The notes under the pieces were generated by a model, which was given only the letters and a program-made list of their open reading frames with translations, was not told the DNA's origin and ran no database searches. Below, piece by piece: positions 30,991 through 42,785 of a DNA stretch of 64,000 nucleotides (the stretch's first letter is position 1; each line of letters opens with the position of its first letter). The position numbers and the translations under genes are program-made. The DNA is taken from positions 682,001-746,000 of the forward strand of contig FYEU01000314.1 in assembly GCA_900188575.1 (NCBI GenBank), in the 5' to 3' direction. Source of the DNA: Geosmithia putterillii (Eukaryota > Ascomycota > Sordariomycetes > Hypocreales > Bionectriaceae).

Positions 30991-31865
30991 TGTGATGATG
31001 CTGCTGCTGCTGCTGCTGCTGCCACGAAACAAGGTTCACTGGTGGCTGTGTATGGTGTTGCTTTTGGTCGTTGTCCCCCCTGGCGGGCGATGGGAGAAGG
31101 GGGAAAATAAGGAAGGGGAGAGAAGGTAATAATAAACAAAAAAAGAGACAAGTCGTAAGTTGAGCCGCTGTTGTTTTCCCCCCTCCTAATTGTTCAATGT
31201 ATTAATACAACGACCAGACTTATGCTGATGAGGGAATACGAAAGCGAAGAGTATTCGTAGGAAGGAAAAAATCATGCAACCCTCGAAAAAAGCTCGCGAT
31301 TATGCAAGAGAAACTAAGAAAAACTATGGAGACGCAACGAGCAATAAAGAGGCCGATCGAATGCCCCCCCTCCAAGGACGAGGGTTTTTGTTTCGCGGTA
31401 TCCAGTATCCCACGGAGCCGGTCGCTACACTTTTTTATCAGATGGCGCCGTTACGTCGGTTTCTCGTCCTTGGCTGGGGGACTAATGCCGCCCGAATGGA
31501 CCTCGGCTCCGCTGTGGGAGACGCACGAGCCGCAGGTATGCGCGGCACTCTCCGACCTCGGTCGGGGAGGCTATTTTTACCCCATCCACAGCTCTTTTAT
31601 AGCGTAATAAAGCGCAAAGGCATCCCCGCCATGGCCCATCCGTCGCTTGTCCATTTTGGTCTCGCCGAAGGAGTCATTTATCAATCAATCAGTCAATCAA
31701 TCACTGGCGACAAGATCGTGCCCGTGCAGTGGCAGTCCCCGAGAACCGAGAAACCGTCTTCAGCTTGTTGCACGTGTTGCCCCGGTTCACCACCGTCTCG
31801 ACCAGAGCAAATGTGACGATATCGAACTGCCAGGCGCGGCAGCCCACTCACTGCCAGACGCGATT
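30991..31865. other. Intergenic, no gene supported
   Basis: Upstream region of the peroxin gene: a GCTGCT run overlapping its 5' UTR (31000-31021), then purine-rich sequence. A plus-strand frame at 31274-31816 has no domain and atypical composition, and was not accepted. TCAATCAATCAGTCAATCAA short repeats lie at 31681-31700. Confidence 0.5.
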
Positions 31866-32602
31866 TCACTGATCTGATTTCAGTTCCAGCAGCCTAGCGG
31901 CCACACCCCTCCTGAACTCCGGGATCTCGGCCGCCGCGACCTGGTATGCCCTGACGATTGTCGAGTCCTTGGAACCGTCGAGCTTCCCGTCCGAGATCCT
32001 CCTAGCGTTCTGCATGGCCACATCGCGCAATGAACCCATGGGCCCTGGCGTCGAGTGTATACGTCGGTGACGGAGTGGAGGGACACGACGAGGCTTGGAC
32101 GTCTGCAGTGTGGCCCTGTACTGGTCTGTCGCCTGGATCGCCTGCCGGGTGATCAGGAATCGGCCCTCAATGGCGAACGTGACGGGCTGGTCCGTCGGCG
32201 AGTCTGTCGCCGATGGCTTCACCTCACACCTGCAACTCCTCGTATGGAAAAGGTCGGGGTGTGCTGTGACGTGTCACCTCTTGCCATTTGCAGCGCCCAA
32301 TGTCGATGCAGGTTCACGCCTGCGCTGACTTCAAACATACTCGGATGCAGAGCGTAGGCCACGGCGTCTCTCTTCTTTCTGAATACCGTACTCCATATTC
32401 GACCATTAATTAGAAAAGTAGAGGCAGGCATTGTGGTGATGCCTTTGTCGATGGCCATCAAGGTGGTGGCGGAAGGAAATGCGTAGATGACATGACTGTT
32501 ATGTCGCACGGAGGAAGGTGCATTCCTACGCACCTTCCTTCCTGAATTGCGGATGTGGGGGGATGGGCAGGAACGGAATGGATATAAGACTTTCATATAC
32601 AT
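31866..32602 (-). pseudogene. Possible gene fragment in two overlapping frames, function unknown
   Basis: Two minus-strand frames overlap slightly around 32219-32320. The upstream one (to 32602) contains AIDKGITTMPASTFLINGR and VFRKKRDAVAYALHPSMFEV. The downstream one (ending 31866) contains VTFAIEGRFLITRQAIQATD, a short PGPMGSLRDVAMQNAR phrase and EIPEFRRGVAARLLELKS. Both look like real protein and could be parts of one sequence joined by a shift of frame. No clean intron joins them: the only GT...AG pair across the junction gives a stop. There is no recognised family. This could be a decayed gene, or a real one whose splicing I have missed. Confidence 0.3.
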
Positions 32603-32825
32603 TGCCCGTGATCGTTTCCAATACTGTATGTCATTCTTATCATTTTGTGCTACTACCTAGGTAGTCGTCCTGACTGGAGAATGCCATTAGGTTCCTCCCT
32701 AGTGTTCGCGATACCGACAGTGCCGCAAGTAAACTTGAAATCAACTCGGCCTGAAACGGCCGCGGTTCGTATGGTAGCCAAAGATTGGACACGCCCCCAA
32801 CGCCCTAGTATCAGTTCCTGATGGG

Positions 32826-33975
32826 TTACCTCAGCTTTCCAATGCGAAGGCTAAGACTCATGTAGCTGATGGTTTGCATAACTTTGGCCAGATCAGGTTG
32901 AATTTTATCCTCCAGACGGCATGCATGCTTGCCACGACTGGCGTTCTTATAGGGAAACGAAGGGCTGGAGAACTCGTATACTCTATCTCGGAGAAATTCA
33001 ACGCTGATGCCGTCTAGATCACTGTCCCAATCCAGGACATTGATGCCATTCGCATGTATTTCTCTGATCAAAGATCCAAGAAGTATGGCTGAACAGAGAT
33101 GACCGCAGCCAGGGTTCTCGGAAAAAGACGTGACTAAAGAATCCAGGAGGTTGTGGATTCTCCTCAGTCCTTCGAGCCTTTCCCTATGGATCACATCTGG
33201 TCCTCAACCAATTCAGCTGGTTACTATGCAGTGCTTATACGACTTGCACATGTGTTGAAAGAAGTGGAATCAAGGACAAACCTAATACCGATTCGGGGAA
33301 CGGGAGCCCCATGTCTTGGAAAGGCCCAGGGCATTGCATGACGGCTATTTGAACCATCTTAAGGAAGATGTCCATGCGTGAAAAGACGAAAGAGACAAAT
33401 GTCCAGAGTACGCACTCCTTCCCGTACGAGGTAGGAAGCTCATTCTCATTGGCCATTTTGTCGATCCACGAATCAGCAAAAATGGCCACGACCTCGTCGC
33501 AGTGGTAGTATTCGACGATGGCTGCAATCTTGGCCAATGTCTCGAGGCTGATTGATTTGGGCACTGAGCGATGGCGGCCGTGGATAATGTAGAGAACAAT
33601 GAGAAACGCTCCATAATCCCAGTCGGAAGCCGTCCACGTTTTGAGCCCTTTGTCGTTGATGTTGGTTGCTTCCAGCCAAGGGCCTCGTAGCATTTTGTCA
33701 AATGTTGTAGACGCAAGACTTAGATGGCTCGACGAGACCCTCATTCGCACTTCATCGTTGGCATCCGCCTGGGCAGTGGGAACCGTACGCTGTGCATTAG
33801 AGCTTGGACTCGGCGCGTCTAGTTTTCGCTTTTTTGCCGTCGTCTGGGCCTTCAACGCTTCGACGGTGACCGCGGGGACCGGCCGCCACATCAGCGTTTG
33901 CCTGTTTGGGCTCTTGAGAATGAGCTCAACGTCGCCATTTGGATCCAACTCATAATATGTCTCGGGTTCCGCCAT
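32826..33975 (-). CDS. BTB/POZ domain protein
   Basis: Two exons (33975-33282, 33196-32826), 354 aa. Residues about 10-50 give the BTB-family opening (ELDPNGDVELILKSPNRQ), and residues 76-100 the VRMRVSSSHLSLASTTFDKMLRGPW signature of a large fungal BTB group. Then follow a W-D-Y-G-A-F-L-I helix region, ETLAKIAAIVEYYHCDEVV and WTFVSFVFSRMDIF. The second exon carries the group's C-terminal GCGHLCSAILLGSLIREI segment. These proteins are abundant and variable in filamentous fungi; their partners are generally unknown, and a ubiquitin-ligase adaptor role is only a family guess. The start at 33975 is the first in-frame ATG. The intron donor GTTTGT is slightly weak but restores the frame. Confidence 0.82.
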
Positions 33976-35327
33976 TCTTATATGCTGTTTACGGCTTGGG
34001 TGAGTTCCGATTTCCGAGTTCCGAGTTTGAGCACTGATCACTCACGAGGGGGAAAAAAGACGTGGGCTGCAGAAGGTAGGGCTGTTATGTATGCAAGAGT
34101 TTCTGACGATTCACACGGGGGATTGTGACCGCTTGTATCATGGATGTCGGCGGCACTCCGCTTGAAACGCGCGGTTAAGTGTCCCGAGCTGCCTCTCAGC
34201 AAGCACGCGCAAACAACGATGGAGCGCAAAAGCAATTAAATGCAGTGGTGGCGTACGTATAACCTGGTCTCACGGTAGATCAGGACACTGCGGGTCCTTC
34301 TGGGGGGTACCTGTGCTCGTTGGTCTGAAGTGAAGGCCGCTTGTTGGCGATGCATGTCACGAGAGCAAACGACATGGAGGTAGCTTGAGATCTGGTTGCG
34401 AGGTACGGGGTAGACTGCATGGTTGGCGGGTAGGGATAAACTCCGGAACCACAACCTTGACGGTATTCATCAAGGCCAATCAACATTGAAGTCCCTTCTT
34501 TGCTTGTGCAATGCACAATAGACTCTAAATGTATTATCGTCATGACGAGAGTGGTATCTTGCATGTATCGCCTTGTGCGGCATTGTCAGATATCATGACG
34601 GGGGAGAGTTGTGCAATCATGGTCTAAGAGGGAGTGAGTCTCGGGATGCACTTGGCACATATTACTTATGTACTCAATGTACTCCATCAGAGACCGTGCC
34701 GTCATCTACGGCACATGGCCAAATGGCGTATTCGCCAAAGTGATAATCGGAGTATTGGTTATTGGCCAGCCAAGAGACAATGAGCAGCAAAGAGTGACCA
34801 GTTCATTGGTGCCATGGTGGTGATGCGGATTGCAGATTGCGGAGAAGGAGCAGCGGACTTTAGACCCCGTTAGTTCCATGCGCTGTGCGTCATTGGCGCA
34901 TTGGCATTTGACGTTTTATACGCGGACTCTCGGACTTCGGTGTTGGATCATGGCCGGATTACCAACTTGGTCCATATCTACACGGCGCATTTCGCTCTGA
35001 CATTGACCATTGCATGCCATTAATAACTCGGTCTTGTGATGAAACCACACGAAAAAAACGCCATGGCGACTATACTAAGATTGATTACCAACGGGTCGGT
35101 CTCACTACGGACAGCGAGCAAGGCATTGATTGATCTTTGGGTGGTGAAGTAAGGGGCCGAAAAGTATATAACATCACGATGAACACCGGGACCATGAGCT
35201 TTCCATCTACAGCATCACCATTCACACACTCTTCTACAAACAGTTGACATCTGCTTTCCAATTCAACACCTTGAACATCAACAAACACAAACACAAATAC
35301 AAACACAAACATCTGGGCATTTACACC
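33976..35327. other. Intergenic between the BTB and NmrA-like genes
   Basis: No gene seen in 1.35 kb. The right end is the promoter of the NmrA-like gene. It has TATATAA at 35166-35172 and an A/C-rich leader with AAACACAAACACAAATAC repeats (35282-35310) just before the start codon. Confidence 0.55.
35166..35172 (+). promoter_or_regulatory. Candidate TATA box of the NmrA-like gene
   Basis: TATATAA lies about 160 bases upstream of the ATG at 35328 and is followed by a C/A-rich leader without purine runs, consistent with a well-expressed fungal gene. Transcription start not known. Confidence 0.45.
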
Positions 35328-36257
35328 ATGGCTCCTACCAGACAAGCTCGCAAGATTGCCATTGTCGGCGCTGCCGGCAACATGGGCGCCCACACCGTCA
35401 AGGCCCTCCTCTCGCACGGCATCCACCAGATCACAGCGATTGCCCGCCCCGAGTCGCAGTCGACCTTCCCAGCCGGCGTGACTGTCAAGAAGGGCGCTTA
35501 CGACGACGAGGCCTTCCTCAAGGACGCCTTCGCGGGCCACGACATCGCCGTCATCATCCTGCACCCGACGGGCATGCACCTGCAGGACACCATCGTGCGG
35601 GCCGCCTCGGCTGCGGGCGTCCGCGACATCGTCCCCACCGAGTTCGGCAGCGACCCGGATGCCAAGATGGTCGACCAGCTGTTCCTCATCAAGGCCAAGG
35701 CCGGCGTGCGCAAGCTTATCGAGGACCTCGGCACCTCTTCGTGGATCGCCTTCATCAACAACCCCTGGTACGAGTACTGCCTGCCCATGGGCGCCTTTGG
35801 CATCGACATCAAGGCCCGCAAGGCCACGCTGTGGGACGGCGGCAACAGCCCCACCATCACCACGTCGCTCACTCGTGCGGGCGACGCCCTCGCCGAGCTG
35901 CTCGCCTTCCCCGAGACAGAGCTCGCCAAGTACCGCAACAAGCCCTTCTTCATTAGCTCCTGGCGCGTCACGCAGCGCGAGATCCTCGAGTCTGTCCTCC
36001 GCGCTACAGGCACTACCCTTGCTGACTGGGATGTGTCGGAGGTGCCCACTGCTGAGGTGATTCGCCAGTCGGATGAGGCTGTCGCGGCCGGAAACCCTAT
36101 GGCTGTTATGTCCAAGTTCTTTGCTCTGCACTTTGCTGAGGGTTTCGGTGGTGACTATTCGGAGAAGCTGTCTGATGTGTCGGCTCTCGAGTTTCCCAAG
36201 GAGGACTTTGACGCCGCCACTGTCGAGGTTGTCAAGCGCATTGCCGAGTCTTCTTAG
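35328..36257 (+). CDS. NmrA-like / isoflavone-reductase-like NAD(P)-binding protein
   Basis: Single exon, 309 aa. The N-terminal Rossmann motif is IAIVGAAGNMGAHTVKALL (GxxGxxG), with VIILHP and DIVPTEFGSDP in the usual places for the atypical short-chain dehydrogenase (NmrA/PCBER/isoflavone reductase) family. INNPWYEYCLPMGAFGID and FISSWRVTQREILE fall in the substrate domain. These cytosolic enzymes or redox sensors bind NADPH; several act on small phenolics. The substrate is not predictable here. The start at 35328 has a strong context (ACACCATGG). Codon use is highly biased to C-ending codons, suggesting strong expression. It lies between a BTB gene and a lectin-like gene, both on the other strand. 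Confidence 0.88.
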   Translation: MAPTRQARKIAIVGAAGNMGAHTVKALLSHGIHQITAIARPESQSTFPAGVTVKKGAYDDEAFLKDAFAGHDIAVIILHPTGMHLQDTIVRAASAAGVRDIVPTEFGSDPDAKMVDQLFLIKAKAGVRKLIEDLGTSSWIAFINNPWYEYCLPMGAFGIDIKARKATLWDGGNSPTITTSLTRAGDALAELLAFPETELAKYRNKPFFISSWRVTQREILESVLRATGTTLADWDVSEVPTAEVIRQSDEAVAAGNPMAVMSKFFALHFAEGFGGDYSEKLSDVSALEFPKEDFDAATVEVVKRIAESS

Positions 36258-36624
36258 GTGCACGGTACCAGAGAGTGTCACAACATGAACTTACATGACC
36301 TTTTAGTTACATAGAATGCGGTTCATATAGGAGGAAAGTTACTCGTGAGTAGTATCAAATGTTTATTATTTAGTACTCATTGTTTACCGCAAAAATCAAT
36401 TGAATGCACATCAGCCCACATAACACATTGATATATACCATTGACCACAGCCTAAGAAGAGTGCCCTCCCAACTTAGATGCCGTATAATTGTAGCCGTAA
36501 ATAGTAGAACTGTATTATATATGTACCCATTCTAGAACTAAGAAAACATGATTGCATCCACCCAGGACCAGACAGCCTGAGAAACACCGAGTCTGGGCCA
36601 GCCATTGAACCTTCACTTACATCA
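36258..36624. other. Shared 3' flank of convergent genes
   Basis: AT-rich sequence with no gene. It separates the NmrA-like stop codon from that of the lectin-like gene. Confidence 0.5.
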
Positions 36625-38294
36625 TCACTGGCTCAGGGTAAACCACGATGTCGTGAAAGACCCTCCATCCGAATACCACTTCCCCTCGCCCCATTCAGCC
36701 TCGTCTCCGACAGAAAAGAGGCCATGGATGACCGTTCCGTTGGGTCCAAGCCCAAAGACAGAGACCTGCGAGCCATTGACCCAGACAGCCGGCGCGCTGT
36801 TGAAGTACCCGCCAAGGTCCTCCCAGTCAGACGCCCACGTCCCATTGACCTGCCCCTTGTGCTTGAGCGTGTCATTCGTCCCAATCATCAAGACATCCAG
36901 ACGGTCTTCTCCGATGGAGAATGCCACCGGGTTAGACTGGAAGTCTCCACCGAGGTTCTCAGGCGTGGTGTAGTTACTCGGCAGATCGGTGGGGCGGGAG
37001 TGGTACCCGTCGTCCGTCGAGTTGTCCCGCTCGCTGACCCACGAGTTATGCCAGAGCGCCCCGCTGGTGTCCACACCAAAGTACTCGGTCTGCGTCTCGG
37101 ACGTGGCCAGCACCTCAGCGTCGCCCTGGAAGTTGCCCCAGCTGCCCTCCCAGTCAAGCCACTTGTTCACCTCGTAGCGGGAGTACAGCATCCCGTTGTC
37201 GGCCTGGTCCTCGTCTCCCGGGAAGTTGGACCGTCCGATGGTCGCGATGGAGATGTAGTCGGAGGCGCCCGAGGACACGCCGGGGGAGCCGAGCGAGGAG
37301 CCGCCCCGGTTGCCCCAGTCGTCCGCCCAGCTGCCCTTGTAGCGGATCCACCAGATCTCGTCGTCGGCGTTGGCGCAGAAGATGCCGATCTTATCGGTGC
37401 CCCACGCTGTGGCCGACACCTGCGCCGAGCAGGTTGCACCCGCAATCTCGCTCCAGTCCGAAGACCACTTGCCGTTCTGGTACGTCTTGGTCCGCACCGT
37501 TTGGTCGGTCCAGACGCCGAAGACGGACAGGGTGCCCTCGCGCGTGGAGACTGCGGCTGGCTGGCTGAGGAAGCTGCCGCCTAGGCTGAGCCAGTCGTCT
37601 TCCCACCCATCGGAGGTGATTTGGCGCCACCAGATGGACTGGTCTTCTCCGCGAGCCAGCACGACGTTGGTTTCAGATGAGTCGGTGACCACGGAGAGCG
37701 TCTTACCGCACATGGTGTCGCGGCACTTGCTCTTTCCCAGTGTGGCAGCGTCCAGCGTCGTAGGTACGCCGAATGGCGATGAGGCAGTCGTGCTTGGGGT
37801 TGTCGTTGACGTGGGCGTTGAGGACTCGTCGCTGTCACTGCATCACTGGCAATTAGTATACCAGATCTTATGGGCTATCGAAGTGATCGAATGCCCATCG
37901 GGTGGAGGTGAACAGACCTGTCGGATTTCTTTTGTCTCGACGTTACCACGCCGGCTACAACGCCAGCTATGATGGCGGCAACGACAACAAGTCCCGCGAT
38001 GATCAGAAACCGCCGACGCTTCCACCATGGCACTGGAGGCAGCGACTTCTCTCCTGGAGCCTCGCCATGGGCCTCTTCTGCATTCTGGCCGATAACCTGC
38101 GGCAGGGTTGTGTCATATGGCTGAGGTGAAATCACTCCATAGGCTGGAGCAGCGTCCTTGGGGATCGTGTCAAACACGGGAAGCTTCTCATCGACGTATC
38201 CCGAGGGTGCTGCCACTTGTGACACCTCTGGAAGATCAGAGTACGTATAGGTATCCGCGGGGATCTTCTCCGGTTGCGACTGCGGCTCGGCCAT
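36625..38294 (-). CDS. Type II membrane protein with a lectin-like beta-propeller
   Basis: Two exons (38294-37918, 37837-36625), 529 aa. A Pro-rich cytosolic N-terminus (about 90 aa) ends in WWKRRR, followed by a transmembrane segment at about 96-118. The Ser/Thr-rich stalk continues into a propeller with repeated blades: DQSIWWRQITSDGWEDDW, GKWSSDWSEIAG, DEIWWIRYKGSWADDW, VNGTWASDWEDLGG. These W-x-W / SDW-x-x-LGG blades resemble fungal fucose-specific lectins and the PLL-type propellers. The basic residues on the N-terminal side of the membrane segment put the propeller outside the cell. It could bind glycans at the cell surface, but sugar specificity cannot be read. Several N-glycosylation sequons lie in the outer part. 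The start at 38294 is the first ATG in frame. Confidence 0.78.
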
Positions 38295-40433
38295 TGTGCT
38301 GTGAGATCCAGCTGCTGGGCTATCTGTCACTTGCACAGAGGACTACTCGTAGTACTATGTGATGTTGGATGGTGAAGGACGACGGGCAGGTGGATCACGC
38401 GAGGAAATGGGGACATGGGGACATGAGGATCATTATGTAGGTGGAGGAGGAGAGGAGGATCGTACTCCAGTACTGGCATGGACATACTTGGCATATGCGT
38501 ACAATCAAGGGAGTTCGGCCAGGCTGGATGGGTCGCAATATGCGGTGCGGCTTCATGCCCGTACAGAGTAGGAGTACATCGCAGTACTCCACTTAACATT
38601 AGCCGATGCGACTCTATGGACTAACACGATGTTGGGTCGCGATTGTTCTAGCCTCTAGGCCACTTACCTGCATGGGCGACTGGCCCTGTTAACCCTTGCA
38701 ACTGCCGGCCAGCTCACCAGCCTTGTGTTTGTACTCGTACCTCCGCGGCCGTATAAGATCATGTAGTATCCACGCACCATGGAGTACGGATACGGAGTAC
38801 ATAAAGTAGCAAGTACTCTTATTACCGAGTACTGCCTCGTCTGTGCTAGTATGAATCACGGATAGCGCCACCAGTTACAGCAAGAACTTGGCATGTTGAC
38901 CGTGTCGGACTTTAGGACCCTTCAGGACCAACCGCTTGATTTGAGATGGGACGAGGTCCTCAACCATCTTGGCGGGATGGCGTTCTATAAGGGTCTGAGC
39001 ACTGTCAACTAACCCTACAAGTAATAGCCCAGTGTCAGGTTGAATACCTGCAGAGTGATTATAAGACTCAACTCCCAGGGGCACTTGCCAAGGCGTTCCC
39101 GGGTTCAATGTTGTTACCCGTAGGCTGATTGTCGAAAACTTGTGACTATTTGAAGGAAAAATTGTCCAAAGAGTACACGGCATTGAGGACGTCGACGATA
39201 TTGCGGCTTTAAAGAGCAGCCATTGCCATATACAGACAGGGCCCCGTGTTGAAGAGACTTGAATCCTGCCAAATCCTGCAACACCACTCTGAGCGCCCCT
39301 CGCGCAATCACACCCGTCTGCGGGCGACGCTGTCAAGTCTCACATACGGGTAAAAGGCTGCAATTGATACTTCAAGATTGCACGAATAATACACCATACT
39401 CGTAGGGTCAGGCTTCTCTGCCCCCTGTAAACACTCCACTTATTGGCATTTAAGGCAGACAAGGGTTGCAGAATCCTTCTGTGGAGCGAGCCCACTTCTG
39501 AAGGCATCGCGGATGAACTCTCTCGTACGAGTAGTCGAAGACCTAAGACAAGCTCTGGAAAACTTGCCTTGCTTGGCAACTTGGCTACGGAGTACATGCA
39601 CGAGTACAGGCAACTAAGCGTGTATGCATGCGTTGTCCAATGCCGTAGTATCACCGCCAAGGTACGAGGTACACGTGTGTTCAAATTCTTTGAATGCCCC
39701 CCTTGTGTCAAATGGTTGAATCCTTCTCTTTTTAAGGCAAGCAACAGGTCACTTCAGCCGCGCGCTTGCAGTTGCCCCTCCTTGTTCTCTCTGTCCGCGC
39801 TGGAATCATTCAACCATATGTGTTGCCCAGTATGTATTATTATCCCCGGCCTACCTTTGCCTTTGTGCTATTGCACGGGTAGAGCATGGTGCAAATCTTT
39901 TCTAAGAGTACCTAGGTACGTGCGTCTTTCGTGGCCTTTTTGAAATTACCGGCGATATGGGAAAAGGCCTGTAATGTACATGCAATCTGGTTGGAACTAG
40001 GCGGCCGCCCGACGTCCAGCTCCCCTGCCCCAATCCCCAGCCCAGGAAGAGATATCCCAGGCCCGAAGCTTGCACAACTAGCGAGTTGTTAAGGGAAGTT
40101 AAACGGGTTAAGATGGTTTACGGGGGATAGATGATTTGCAATCTCCGTTCCATGTTAGGAAGCAAAGAAGGAAACCCGGCGACTTCCAGTATTCACTGTT
40201 AACCCAGGAGTCTGGCAATTAATAGCGAGTAAAAGTGCTCGTATACTCGTACATCTGTAAATGCAAGCTGCGCTCCACAATCGTATACTTTACCTCATTA
40301 AGCAGTGTGGAGCCATGCTCCTCCCACCGTTGCATTCACTCCGGGCCCGATGAAGTACATGGGGCATAAGGCAGACTGACGACAGGGAAGCGCCACACCG
40401 GCAGACGATCCACGTGGGCGAAACCAACACTCA

Positions 40434-40451
40434 GTACTCCGTACGGAGTAC
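40434..40451. repeat. 18-bp perfect palindrome GTACTCCGTACGGAGTAC
   Basis: The sequence equals its own reverse complement. It is the fullest form of the TACGGAGTA/TACTCCGTA word scattered through intergenic DNA of this window. A related 16-bp palindrome is at 47744-47759. Confidence 0.9.
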
Positions 40452-42599
40452 GAGTATCTTCCCAAGCGCGTACTTGTACAAAGTTCTCAACTTGGCGCCA
40501 AAATGTTGAGAGAGGTGCTGTCATAAACGCTTCAAAGGAATTGGCATATGTATACATATATAGAACCAAATCAGTCTTTTGGATTATTCCCCTCACGAGT
40601 TCTCTTTCTAGTACGGAGGCCACATCGTCTGTAGGTCTCGGCATGGGACCCTTGGTTGTACCATGACTTGTGTACTCTCATCCCGCGTACTTCCAAGACG
40701 GGCGTAGTCTACGAGCCTTGGCATTTGTCCTGTCTATACCCGAGACAAATGAATGTTGTTGGCCACGCGACCAACCAGAGAGGGAAACTAGACGCTTGAT
40801 TTGAAAGCCCCGGCGTTTAATTCTCCTTACATATCTAGGCAACGTGGACTCCTGAGGGTGCATGTGCATATCAAATCCCAAAAGCAAACTCAGCCTCAGG
40901 CCAGAGGGCCAGGCCAGAGGGTCTTAAATATGAGTAGGCGCCCATATCTAGTCTTTGCCTCCCCCTTCCATCTATGATCCTCAAAGGCAGCCAACGGCGG
41001 TCCAAGAGTTTCAGACCGTCTGCAGGACTTGCATCATCCGTCAACGTACGCAGCGTATTGAATTATTTTGCGTGAATCGTCTACTAAGTATACGATACTT
41101 GCAAGTGTACTGGTAGATCCTGATCGGTATACAGTACATACGATATGGGCCTGCAGATCGGATGAGGTGGAGCGGCTACGTGAGATCGAGCATTGGTGAT
41201 CTCGGCAAGCCATGGCGGAGAATACCGGCTATAGGTCGTTTGGGGTTCTTAGGAATAGCAGAAGCGATGTTTCATTGTCTTCTATATATACGTATCTATC
41301 TCAGAAACTGGTCCGGGAAAACATTGTCAAACGGCATCATTACAGAGGTGTCGTGCGCGAACAAGGGGGTGGGCCGTAGTTGCTCTTCACGTTTTGAGCA
41401 AAGTTCACAATGTTATTTTGGTTCATCACTATCCCATATAGTACAGTAGTGGTCCCATATTCACATAGAAGAGACCTAAGTCGAATGTAGCGTTCCACGC
41501 AGAAATAGACGGTCAAAAGGAGAAGCCAACGATTGCAATGTACCATGTTAAACTCGTAACTGAAGGTGATTCTTATCCTAGGGAAAGTAGACTTTAACTA
41601 CAAATCAATTTCCTACTATCGCTTGTTCTTGGAGTGAAGGTCATCTATGGAGGGGTATCTTTTCTTGGTGTGCCTGAACGCCACATATGTCTGGTTCCCG
41701 TAGCTCCGGAGATTCTGCAGACGACAATGCGGATCATGGACCCAGGGACTAGGGCATTTATGGGCCATGGTGTCGATCCACCAAATACAGATGGGCCAAT
41801 TCCGTCATATTGCGTCTTTCTTGGAGGTATTTCCATGTGGCGTCTGAAAAGACAATACTAGATTCAGTATTTCTGGCCATACGTTGAAGGTAGAAGAATG
41901 ACGGGGATGCGGGAAAATGTATACGCTCGGGAAAGTGGCATTCTGAGATTGTCTACATACTTTGAACACTGCCTCAAACTTCAGAGGTGGATTGCATACA
42001 TGTAATACCGGAAACAAGCAACTATCGGGATTCTCAACGGTTCTACGTACGGTATTTGCCCGTACATATAGAGATGAACCGTATCTATCGTCAAATGTCC
42101 AGGGCATCAGTGTCGAGTGCGGATCTGGCAAAGGACCCAGGAACTGAACGTTATTGTGGGACTTATTGTATTCGTAGGGCTGATGGAAGCAATGGTAAAG
42201 AGCGGACAATGCGATGTGGGGAGCAAAACATAGAAACAATGGTGGTTGGTGGGGACCATTCATTTACACATGAATATCTATACATTGATGAATGACACTC
42301 CGCAATACAATGCCTTTGAGCCTGGTCAGTCAACCAGACCTGGCCTATTATGAAACTTATGTTGATATTGTAATTGCAGCCTGGATATAAGAACCATTCT
42401 GCCCCAAAGGGTGTTTACGACACCAAAGAAGACGTGACGCGAAATCTCCATTCATGTATTCGAGGTGCATATATTGGTGGCCACCGAGTCCCACTCTATG
42501 TATTGAGCCATTGTATCGATTCCTCGCGATATCAATGGCCACCTCACTTTCCTTTCATACTGCTATATGTAACCCGGATGGCAGAACCCGGGGGATGGA

Positions 42600-42607
42600 T
42601 ATAAATA
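42600..42607 (+). promoter_or_regulatory. TATA box of the small coiled-coil gene
   Basis: TATAAATA lies 186 bases upstream of the ATG at 42786. It is followed by a pyrimidine-rich tract (42612-42665), the usual arrangement of a fungal TATA promoter with its start region. Confidence 0.55.
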
Positions 42608-42785
42608 TGTATTCCTTCCTCCGGCTGATCCTTCTCTTTTCCTTCTTGCTATTACCATTATCCTCATCATCGTTCAGCGTGGTGATCAACTTGTTCTACC
42701 TTCATTCATCCTTCTTCAAGCAACCAGCCACATCACCAAGAACGCAACTCAGACCATATCCTACATAACCCAATTCGAGACAATC

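Larger units (their letters stand above)
38295..42785. other. 4.5-kb stretch without a convincing gene
   Basis: Frames are short and overlap on both strands. The longest (38875-39336 minus, 39443-39943 plus, 41805-42263 minus) show no domain, no sensible splicing and codon use unlike the neighbouring genes. TACGGAGTAC words are concentrated here: 38782-38800 (twice), 39586-39595 and a perfect 18-bp palindrome at 40434-40451. The base composition is more AT-rich than the gene-bearing parts. It may contain decayed elements that cannot be recognised by eye. Confidence 0.5.

Noticed and set aside
31274..31816. 180-residue plus-strand frame
   Set aside because: No domain, mixed codon use, no promoter features, and ends in low-complexity Cys/Ser/Pro.
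35085..36281. 398-residue minus-strand frame over the NmrA-like gene
   Set aside because: Shadow of the sense gene; composition not protein-like.
38875..39943. Two frames of about 150-165 residues in the gene-poor interval
   Set aside because: No domain, low coding bias, and opposite-strand frames are equally long.
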